Positions 9,601 to 14,776 of a DNA stretch of 23,884 bases are shown here, one piece after another. The translations under genes were made by a program, and so were the position numbers. Positions within the stretch are counted from its first letter, which is position 1; each line of letters begins with the position of its first letter. Where the stretch lies: the NCBI RefSeq assembly GCF_000003815.2, contig NC_049981.1:32153682-32177565 (forward strand). The letters are read 5' to 3'. The notes under the pieces are model-generated. The model made no database searches and was not told the origin of the DNA. It saw only the letters and a program-made list of their open reading frames with translations. This DNA is from Branchiostoma floridae (taxonomy: Eukaryota > Chordata > Leptocardii > Amphioxiformes > Branchiostomatidae).

Positions 9601-12600
9601 TACTTACTAGAACCTGACATAGAACGCATGAGAGTCGTCCATGTTGCCCGGAAGGAAGCGAACCTCCTTCCTGTCTCTGAGGTGACCTCAGCCCACATCG
9701 TGACCAGGTTCCAAAAGGGCAGTCTGTTCGGCCCTGTGGTGGAGAAAGCCTACGGGAAGCTGTTCGGCAGGAACGGGCGTTGTGTGGTGTTTGTACCGGA
9801 CTGCGTGACGTCAGAGTTTCAAATCCACGTCTACATCGCTTCTAACGCAGCCACTGCTCTCCAGGTAAGAGGCAATAGTGTGCCTTCCTTCCTGCCATGG
9901 TGATTGACATCCTGCTAACGTTTTACGTCTTCCAGTATTTTGGAGTCTTAAAACTTTCACGGTAGCCGACAAATATACTATTTTATGCAATCCAATCATG
10001 GCCTCCACATGATTTTGATTGATTGATTTACTTTTCAGCACATATACAACAATTAAAAAACAAATGAAGACATGAAAAGAATACCGTTCAATACTGAAAA
10101 ATGTTGTTCTCATTAACGCGGTTCGTCATTTCACACAGTGTTTGGAGTCGACTGAGGCCGATGATAAGTACGTTAAGTTGGACCAGGAGCAGTGCGTGCT
10201 GATGCAGGGACACGAGTATCATCTAGAGGTGTCTGTGTGGAACGGGGGTGGTGACAACCTGCTGACGAATCCTAAGGTAATGATGTATAACTTGAATGGC
10301 AAATTTGGGCTAGTTTGAACAATACACAAAACTTAGATGTGTAGAGCCAATATAAAGCCATTATCGGTCTAAATGTAAATGCATATTTTCCATATTTTAA
10401 AGTATGAATTGATAGCCAACTTTTAACTTCTTCAGCTTCTTACATTTTACGACGTCTTGGAAGATGACAGGATCTACAAGAAGTTCAGAGTTGAAGTGGA
10501 TACCAACAAATACAAGAAGATGAAAAAGTCGAACCTCAGGTTCCAAATGCAGCTGACGAGTGCTGACGGCAAGTCAGTTTGTGAGTTCATCACATCTAAA
10601 GGTTGGTAGGCAAACACCTTTATTTACACTCGGAGGGTTACACATTCAAGAACAAAAGCCTCACCGGATCGGTTGCAGCTATGTCCCTCCTAACCAATTC
10701 GCTGCACAAAATAAAAATGTATTCTGCTTTTATGATTTATTACAACAAAACACGCGTACACTACACTGATTAGAATGTATCGGGCCCAAAGGTAAATTAA
10801 AGGAAGGAACTGAAGGTCTATTGTTATGCCTTTGGGAGGACAATGCGATGTTTTGGCGAAGGCAGTGACACATTAATCCTAAACATGCATTCATAAAATG
10901 TATCAAATACCATATCAGTGGAAAATACATATTCCAAAATTTGTGTGCAAAGATGTAGAATGTATGTCTTTTACAATATGGCAGCGAGGTAAATATGTTT
11001 TCTTCTTTACTATCTTATCTTTACTTGCCCGTGAAGAGGTATAATCCCCATTATTCCTTTTTAAGGTAAGCACCTTGAGCTGTCAGAATCCGACAGCAGT
11101 GAGAGTGACAGCGGGCTGTCGTCTGAGCCAGCTTCTGAGGGACAGGGCAAGGGTGCTGTATCCACAGGTACTTATAATTATTCCAGAAAGATACAACTAT
11201 AGTTTAGTATTGTTCTTACCACATTTATCTTGCAACATTTACTTAGGCAGGTAGGCAATTGTCGACATGAAAGATGACTCACTGCCTAGTGTTACATTCA
11301 ATAGTGCAAAAGCAACAATAGTGTATGTAGTTGTTCCGTAAGCGGGAGTTGTTATTTTAAACTTTGGACAAATTATCCTTGTATTATCCATGTGCAGAGA
11401 CCAGATCTAGGTAACCCAAACATACAAATCACAAAGTCAAGGACTGATCTGCAGAAAACATAGCTTATTACATCAATGTGCCAGTCTTTACATTGACCCT
11501 GTTATATTATCTAGTACATAGACGGAACCCGAGAGATCACCAGAAAACTACCCAGTCGTCTGAGCACAGGAAGCAGAAGTCTAGGACCTCCAGAGCTGCT
11601 GGTCGTGGAGCACGGAAGAAAGGTGAGAAACTTTATGGTTTGATAATTCAGTACTCGTCATGTGGAATGGTACTTATTCCCTAATTATTTTCCTTAATTG
11701 AGTCCTTCCAGTTTTCTCTGAACAGCGCAAGCTATAAACTATAAATCTAAACTAGGCATAGCTGCTTGAATATACGTTCCAGGTATTCGTCATTGAGTGT
11801 GGTCTGCTGGTAGAATAACTAAAAAGGAAATTCAATTGAAATCACATTTTGTTGGCCATTCAAGAGATGAAAAAAGACGAACGAATTGGATTTTGGTGTA
11901 ATCTCTTCCGTCCACAAAATTTCATCATGTTGGACAAATTTCTAGAAATGATTAACTTCACATGTAGCATATGATATTCACTGGTGTGTATCATCCCCAG
12001 TAATGCAATATCGAAGAATAAGTGCGTCATAAATCAGTTCGAAAAATGATGTTGTTTTTTCCCCAAACAACTACATTCCAGTGAAAGGTTCAGTCCTGTT
12101 GGTTAGTGACGAATACTGCACATCAAAGGGTGGAATCTCCACCATTAACCTGAGTGCCGCGCGCGTGATCACCGCCGCTGGAGCCGAGGTCTACGCTACC
12201 GTGTTGGCGGCAAGTCAACAAGATGAGAGGGATGCTGAAGAAGACGGAGTCAAACTTATCAAACCGGTTAGTGCAGGCTCCACTGCAAAGCCATCCCTAG
12301 AATGGCTGACTTTGTACCACAGCGTTCACTTTCCACACATCCCATCAGGTGTCTGCTGCATTGTGGGCCATGTTGACGTCACAAGTAGAGCAGCGAGAAA
12401 GATCAAAGAAGAGCGATTTCCACACGCCAAACTCGCCATGTTCGGTCACGTGGTGCCAGAGGAGACAGAGCACTACAAGAGTGACGAGAAGGCCCTGGGT
12501 GTGGGGAGGAAGGAAGCCAGCATCCAGGACGACATTGGCAAGGCTGATGTCGTCTTCTCGGTAGGACCGCGCATTCACCGCCATTACGACAGATTCCTCC

Positions 12601-13993
12601 AACAGCGTGGTGTGGATCACCACATCTTCCTACCAGAACCTTCAAAGGTCTTCAGTGAAGCAAACGTGACCTTCGGTGAAAGCGAAGACGTTAAGAAGCC
12701 AGAGAGAGTGGTTCTGTCCATCGGCAGGGTGCGGAATGTGGAGAGACTGAAAGGTCACGACCTGGCCGCAGGATCCATAGACAAGGCGGCACAGCGGCTT
12801 GACAATCAGTACACACTGAGGCTGAGAGTCCGCGGCATCGATGAGAACGACTTCAAGAAGAGCAAGGAAATCCTGGAGGAGAAGCTGAGATCCGGCCGGG
12901 TCAAACCCACACTGCTTCCGTACGGCACTCAAGAGGAGATCCGCCGAGACATGGAGGCCTGTCACCTGGTCGTGATGCCGTCCCGGGCCGAACCGTTCGG
13001 ACTGGTCGGCCTGGAGGCTATCGCGGCAGGAGTTCCCGTCCTCATCTCAGAGCACTCGGGCCTTGCAGAGCTGATAGAGGACCTATCAGACAGGCTGGGA
13101 CAGCCCACTTTCCGCCACTGCATCGTTAAGATGAAGGGAGACACCGCGACCGACGCTGATGTAGAGAAGTGGGCAGAAAGAATCGAGGATGTCCTCAAGA
13201 ACGTCAAGTCAGAGTTTGCGGAAGCACGCGCCTTCAGGGAGAAACTGCTGGCCTCCAAGTACTGGGAAGAGTCTCACCAGACGTTCCTACAGGCCTGTGG
13301 CATCACTGGTAAGAAACTATAGTCATCTTATAATCATTGTGCATGACCAATATGCTCGTGACTTGCGGCGCTTTCAATGATTCTGTTGTGCTCCTGCTTA
13401 CCTAGTCCTAAAATTACATGTACACTCATATACGGACACTAGCTATAGTATTTCACCCGGTCATAATTTTCCTTACATCTTTTTTACATAGGAAATGTTC
13501 TTTTTTTTCAGGTCGCTTGCCCAGAGCAGCCATGCGCACCAGTAAACAAGCCGAGAGACCCTTCAAACTGGAGCGGGAGCACTTGGCTGAGACAGTAGAG
13601 AAGGACGAGCTCAGGATTAAACAGCTCAGTCTGGAACACCCCACAGCAGCCGCCATGTCCTCCAGTAGACAAGCGGACACACTCAGAAGACAACAGACAG
13701 ACGACAAGGAGCATTCAGCCGAGAAGGGAGAAGAGTGTACTGGCATGACCGACGACTCCAACAAATTGAAAGACAGGCGCCCCCTGTTGAGCCAGTCAGA
13801 AGGAGCACCTGCCGCGAGGACCTCGGCACGACTGCTGCAACAGGAGGAAATAGAACTTGATGAACTGGGAACAGTTACAGAGACAACCCGCCTATCACCA
13901 GCCGGGAAGGAGCAAGGCGAAACAGGAGAAGCTGAGACCGCGGGGAGGGTCTGCTGTTCGCGCTGTCCGCATGGAGCATGTTCACTTTTGTAG
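597..13993 (+). CDS. Gene A: multidomain TIR-CARD-ROC-COR-death-ZU5/UPA-glycosyltransferase protein (15 exons, spliced)
   Basis: Exons: 597-606, 938-1417, 1829-1965, 3703-3943, 4861-6339, 6607-6866, 7206-7267, 8838-9067, 9611-9864, 10139-10276, 10436-10601, 11066-11167, 11515-11622, 12082-13308, 13512-13993. Each junction is GT-AG with matching phase, giving 1791 codons plus TAG. The start ATG sits in an ideal context (ACCATGG) and is matched in gene B. Approximate residues: TIR-like 4-163, CARD 164-260, ROC 313-541, COR 547-745, death domain 783-869, ZU5 889-966, UPA 967-1152, linkers 1153-1222, glycosyltransferase 1223-1631, tail 1632-1791 ending CSLL. The set resembles immune or apoptotic signalling proteins. 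The weakest joins are exon 6 to 7 (in-frame readthrough stops at 6873-6875) and exon 13. An alternative is two adjacent genes split near 6.9 kb. Confidence 0.72.
881..904. repeat. (CAAA)n microsatellite in intron 1
   Basis: A near-perfect CAAA tetranucleotide run lies about 30 bases before the exon 2 acceptor. The matching place in gene B is interrupted and shorter. Confidence 0.8.
938..1417 (+). CDS. Gene A exon 2: TIR-like domain
   Basis: Acceptor CTACCAG|GT; enters and leaves in phase 1. The 160 residues follow a TIR-like alternation: first strand VVLLHA, acidic turn AEDGEFVRRLVEKL, a BB-loop-like TGTPGD, strand VKLVVPVIS, helix with GLETAV, and strand YVIWLD. TIR domains assemble with other TIR proteins or hydrolyse NAD. 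The glutamate in GLETAV sits roughly where NADase TIRs carry their catalytic Glu, but the rest of such a site is not evident. The fold call comes from motif pattern only; a related flavodoxin-like adaptor fold is possible. Gene B exon 2 (18940-19422) is almost identical. Confidence 0.6.
1829..1965 (+). CDS. Gene A exon 3: first half of CARD
   Basis: Acceptor TCCACAG|GT, donor CAG|GTAAGG; phase 1 in, phase 0 out. It encodes 45 residues including TRAFLADNM, VVTRLEQENQLSPAEVRDIQ, the typical helix 1-3 pattern of a CARD (an Asn-Met before the 'xxLxxxxxLSxxExxxI' pattern). The domain is completed by exon 4. CARDs bind other CARDs in caspase-activating or NF-kB complexes. Splitting the CARD at this point is shared with gene B. 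Confidence 0.72.
2887..2949 (+). pseudogene. Truncated copy 1 of CARD exon 4
   Basis: The acceptor context CCTCCCCCAG and the first ~55 bases match exon 4 closely, including ACACCAGTAAGCAGGGGGGA. The copy breaks inside the block coding for LVDML and runs directly into intron sequence (TCACACCCCTTCAA...). No donor follows in place, so it would not splice cleanly. It is a by-product of tandem duplication. Confidence 0.75.
3491..3557 (+). pseudogene. Truncated copy 2 of CARD exon 4
   Basis: It has the same acceptor and opening codons as exon 4 but more substitutions (CCGTTAGGAAGG in place of CCAGTAAGCAGG). Similarity ends after CGGCAGG, then AT-rich sequence with stops. It lies only about 210 bases before the intact exon. 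Confidence 0.7.
3703..3943 (+). CDS. Gene A exon 4: second half of CARD plus Gln-rich linker
   Basis: Acceptor CCTCCCCCAG|GC; phase 0 in, phase 1 out; donor AAT|GTAGGC is weak but its position matches gene B (donor GTTGGC, exon 21094-21334, same length of 241). It encodes ERLVDML, then YDWLVRVLREEGQDFLAEEM, the helix 4-6 pattern of CARDs, followed by a low-complexity linker with QQAAQPGQQAAQ. The linker separates CARD from the GTPase. Confidence 0.7.
3944..4860 (+). other. Intron 4 of gene A with a decayed copy of the ROC exon start
   Basis: Most of it aligns with intron 4 of gene B. At 4484-4525 a segment reading TMQKH..HPG matches the first codons of the gene B ROC exon (21874 onward), but the GTPase body does not follow; about 350 bases later a second version of the same start leads into the real exon 5. 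A TTTACGGGGTGG motif near 4612 resembles part of the insertion in intron 8 in reverse orientation. Confidence 0.55.
4861..6339 (+). CDS. Gene A exon 5: ROC GTPase and truncated COR domain
   Basis: Phase 1 in and out; donor ATCG|GTAATC. The ROC domain has G1 GQTEAGKT (residues 319-326), G3 DFGGH (367-371), G4 TKVD (427-430) and a G5-like VSSK (521-524), so it should bind GTP. About 80 mostly helical, charged residues are inserted between G4 and G5. The COR part (from ~547) shows LPTSW, LNALSYLHVAGQILFY and DLVFPDPTIILTLFKQIF. After YSQEPPL the gene lacks 288 bp kept in gene B, removing most of COR-B. ROC-COR proteins (LRRK, MFHAS1, bacterial Roco) cycle as GTP-regulated dimers, with COR making the dimer contacts. 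No leucine-rich repeats are seen. Confidence 0.85.
6607..6866 (+). CDS. Gene A exon 6: death domain
   Basis: Acceptor ATCTAG|AC; phase 1 in, phase 0 out; donor AAG|GTGCGT. The 87 residues hold LYQLSRAVGEEYQLWIRLGQ, ELGLN, a second helix VLDNIR, KAFQMLKAWRTK and LEETLQNMGKPDLAAAV, the six-helix pattern of a death domain (W-x-x-L-G-x-x-LG and the MLxxW signature). It would mediate homotypic binding to other death-domain proteins. If the donor is skipped the frame ends at TAA 6873-6875, giving a shorter protein ending soon after the death domain. Confidence 0.8.
7206..7267 (+). CDS. Gene A exon 7: short linker joining death domain to ZU5
   Basis: A 62-nt exon with acceptor GTATCCAG and a perfect donor GTGAGT (7268-7273). 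It enters in phase 0 and leaves in phase 2, which is what exon 6 and exon 8 require; the split codon becomes TGG (Trp). It encodes EYRDALPLQEVSPEMTGDGG. Without it the two halves of gene A do not join in frame. No coding similarity was recognised; the support is splice logic only. Confidence 0.6.
7274..7729 (+). other. Unique part of intron 7
   Basis: AT-rich sequence between the exon 7 donor and the 131-bp array. Short open frames here show no coding character, and I see no further signal. Confidence 0.5.
7730..8912 (+). repeat. 131-bp tandem array (9 copies) carrying the exon 8 splice acceptor
   Basis: Copies of the acceptor plus exon start begin at 7792, 7923, 8054, 8185, 8316, 8447, 8578, 8709 and 8838; the period is 131 bp except the last step (129). 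Each copy holds about 50 bp of intron with the polypyrimidine-AG acceptor and the first ~77 bp of exon 8. Only the ninth continues into the full exon. Copies 1, 3 and 5 carry an in-frame TAA (CCCTAACC) with other linked variants, alternating with CCCTACCC copies, so copies 1-6 form three 262-bp dimers. This is a minisatellite made from an intron-exon boundary. Confidence 0.95.
8838..9067 (+). CDS. Gene A exon 8: ZU5 (FIIND N-terminal half)
   Basis: Acceptor CTCCTCAG|G (last of nine identical ones); phase 2 in, phase 1 out; donor AATG|GTGTGT. It encodes about 77 residues with LPGEGKYLCRRTDLGVVTPY, an aromatic VTYRSANW, then VGPLFSIQCEDVEGPVDILL and PHVLHL. The GPLFxI...G.V....LPHxxxL pattern is characteristic of the ZU5 part of the FIIND in NLRP1, CARD8 and PIDD1-like proteins. 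In those proteins ZU5 packs on UPA and restrains the effector. The fragment starts later than a complete ZU5. Confidence 0.7.
9240..9423. mobile_element. Putative small non-autonomous insertion (MITE- or SINE-like)
   Basis: The sequence is absent from the paralogous block downstream, which acts as an empty site. It is flanked by AAAGTTATTG (9230-9239) and AAAGATTATTG (9424-9434), a possible target-site duplication of about 10 bp, although those bases belong to the parent sequence too. Inside are perfect hairpins CACCCG-GA-CGGGTG (9274-9287) and CCCC-GTAA-GGGG just after. No coding capacity. The class is uncertain. Confidence 0.45.
9466..9494 (+). pseudogene. Pseudo-exon copy of the exon 9 start
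   Basis: GCCAG|ACCCTGACAAAGTGCG... parallels the true ACTAG|AACCTGACATAGAACGC... and ends at a consensus-like donor CAG|GTAAAG. It would enter in phase 1 and leave in phase 0, so including it before exon 9 would shift the frame. It is probably a non-functional duplication product. Confidence 0.55.
9611..9864 (+). CDS. Gene A exon 9: start of UPA domain
   Basis: Phase 1 in, phase 0 out; donor CCAG|GTAAGA. Residues MRVVHVARKEANLLPVSEV and later CVTSEFQIHVYIASNAATAL follow the opening of a UPA domain as in FIIND proteins (xVxHFx..., then the HxYLI..N strand). Where NLRP1-type FIINDs carry the Phe-Ser autocleavage pair, this protein reads KGSLFGPVV, with no Ser at the nucleophile place in my hand alignment. 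Self-cleavage is therefore unlikely. Confidence 0.65.
10139..10276 (+). CDS. Gene A exon 10: UPA domain, middle
   Basis: Acceptor TTTCACACAG, donor AAG|GTAATG; phase 0 in and out, 46 codons. It encodes CLESTEADDKYVKLDQEQ, VLMQGHEYHLEVSVW and LLTNPK, matching the UPA pattern 'L..G..Y.l.v' followed by 'i.P'. Intron 9 before it (9865-10138) has a short TTGA/GATT repeat near 10015-10030. Confidence 0.65.
10436..10601 (+). CDS. Gene A exon 11: end of UPA domain
   Basis: Acceptor CTTCTTCAG; phase 0 in, phase 1 out; donor AAAG|GTTGGT. It encodes LLTFYDVLEDDRIYKKFRVE and, later, LRFQMQL, the closing beta-strands of a UPA domain ('l.F.......f.v.......l.l.l'). Intron 11 (10602-11065, 464 bp) shows only non-coding AT-rich sequence. 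Confidence 0.65.
11066..11167 (+). CDS. Gene A exon 12: Ser/Asp/Glu-rich linker
   Basis: Acceptor CTTTTTAAG, donor ACAG|GTACTT; phase 1 in and out. It encodes KHLELSESDSSESDSGLSSE and more, an acidic serine-rich segment with several S-x-x-D/E sites of the casein kinase 2 type. It is probably a disordered hinge between UPA and the glycosyltransferase. Intron 12 (11168-11514) holds nothing recognised. Confidence 0.55.
11515..11622 (+). CDS. Gene A exon 13: basic linker
   Basis: Acceptor TTATCTAG|TA and donor AAAG|GTGAGA; phase 1 in and out. It encodes HRRNPRDHQKTTQSSEHRKQ followed by KSRTSRAAGRGARKK, a strongly basic stretch that could act as a nuclear-localisation or membrane-phosphate-binding segment. 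A second acceptor (CATAG, exon from 11522) gives a phase that does not fit exon 14, so I chose the earlier one. The exon may be optional, because skipping it keeps the frame (108 nt). Confidence 0.5.
11623..12081 (+). other. Intron 13
   Basis: 459 bp of AT-rich intron ending in TTTTTTCCCC...CATTCCAG. No other signal is seen. Confidence 0.5.
12082..13308 (+). CDS. Gene A exon 14: GT4-type (GT-B fold) glycosyltransferase domain
   Basis: A single 1227-nt exon, phase 1 in and out, encodes the whole catalytic domain. N-terminal half: VLLVSDEYCTSKGGISTINL has the glycine-rich acceptor-side loop of GT4 enzymes, followed by VDVTSRAARKIK and FGHVVPEE. C-terminal half: VVLSIGRVRNVERLKGHDLA (the 'GR...KG.D' element), and the E-x7-E motif EPFGLVGLE followed by AIAAGVPVL, which contacts the sugar nucleotide (Glu at residues ~1526 and 1534). 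The catalytic motifs look intact, so a retaining glycosyl transfer from a nucleotide sugar is likely; donor and acceptor are unknown. It lacks a signal peptide or membrane helix, so it acts in the cytosol. If the donor at 13309 is ignored the frame ends at 13322. Confidence 0.8.
13512..13993 (+). CDS. Gene A exon 15: charged C-terminal tail with CaaX box
   Basis: Acceptor TTTTTTTCAG|GT; phase 1 in; stop TAG 13991-13993. The 160-residue tail is charged and predicted disordered or partly helical (LEREHLAETVEKDELRIKQL, then acidic EEIELDELG). It ends RVCCSRCPHGACSLL. The final CSLL is a CaaX box with Leu last, the class normally geranylgeranylated, and Cys residues just upstream (CC, C) are candidate palmitoylation sites. 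This suggests membrane anchoring as for Ras/Rho proteins. No enzymatic domain is seen. Confidence 0.65.
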
Positions 13994-14039
13994 GATGTGA
14001 GATGTCACAAACTAACATGCATGCCGAGAAACACGTCTG

Positions 14040-14215
14040 CCAACATCCCAACACAGTGCAGCCCTAGAACCTGTCAAGTCAACCTCCTCCTGTCACAAAA
14101 GAACTACTTTTCTCCCTGCCACCGTTAAGCTATGGAACTGCCTCCCACAAGACATTGTAAATACCAGAGACTTGTAGAACTTCAAACGAAAAGAAAATGC
14201 CCACCGCACCGTGAT
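14040..14215 (+). mobile_element. LINE reverse-transcriptase 3' remnant
   Basis: One frame reads RTTFLPATVKLWNCLPQDIV, then NTRDL-stop-NFKRK. The pattern 'F.p..vk.WN.LP..i....l..FK' is the usual C-terminal end of jockey/CR1/L2-type LINE ORF2 proteins. It is broken by an in-frame TAG and has no upstream domain, so it is a dead 5'-truncated copy. It sits in the 3' flank, between the gene A stop and the duplicated tail. Edges are approximate. Confidence 0.6.
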
Positions 14216-14299
14216 GTATTGTAAAATGTCAGCACAGCTGCTAATGATGAGGTGTGGTCACAGCATAGATAAAAAATGCCATGGCTTAACTCTAACGTG

Positions 14300-14770
14300 C
14301 AGCACATAATCATGAAGATATAGCTGATCAAATGTGTTAATACTCTACTGGTAACATCCATTACTTGTTCTCAGCGATCACATAATCTTTGCATCACCAT
14401 ATGCTGCTGGATCTCATGCTCTGTGATCACAGGACCTGTCAAATATTGAACTGGGGACAGTAGTTACATACGACGCTGGCTGATCAGGGTGAAACGGGAG
14501 AAGCTACCCTCGGGAGAGCCTGCTACCTTTGCTGTCCGCACGGTACATACTCTGCATTGTAACATGTGATATATCACAAATCTCACAAACCAGATCGTAG
14601 CTTCTCAATGGTGACTAATGTAGCAAATGACAGTTGTAAATATGTAGAAGTCACAAAATGTATTAATCTATCATTAGTAACATACGTTGCTTGCTTTCGG
14701 CGATCATATAATTTTTGCCTCTCAAACGGAAGCTATGCAGAGGGATCACCTGGTATGTCAACCGAATGTT
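14300..14770. repeat. Diverged tandem duplication in the 3' flank
   Basis: TGTGTTAATACTCTACTGGT with following GCGATCACATAATCTTTGC (about 14335-14393) corresponds to TGTATTAATCTATCATTAGT with GCGATCATATAATTTTTGC (about 14659-14718). The spacing is roughly 325 bp, different from the ~580 bp spacing of the tail copies, so more than one duplication event is likely. Confidence 0.55.
14430..14576 (+). pseudogene. Degraded downstream copy of the gene A C-terminal tail
   Basis: The stretch from AACTGGGGACAGTAGTTACA to TACTCTGCATTGTAA parallels the end of exon 15. It decodes QGETGEATLGRACYLCCPHG then TYSAL-stop, against QGETGEAETAGRVCCSRCPHGACSLL in exon 15. It shares the same C-rich pattern and stop position, but the CaaX cysteine is now Tyr. 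Earlier codons are disrupted. It probably arose by a tandem duplication of the 3' end. Confidence 0.6.
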
Positions 14771-14776
14771 GCTGAA

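Larger units (their letters stand above)
9068..9610 (+). other. Intron 8, internally duplicated with an inserted element
   Basis: Two paralogous blocks (about 9143-9494 and 9492-9620) share TTGGCGCAGCT.ATCTGT, ATGTAAAGTTATTG and the acceptor plus opening codons of exon 9. The first block ends in a 29-nt pseudo-exon (9466-9494) and is interrupted by about 184 bp absent from the second. Confidence 0.65.

Noticed and set aside
11522-11622. Alternative acceptor for exon 13 after CATAG
   Set aside because: It gives a phase-0 end that cannot join exon 14, which needs phase 1.
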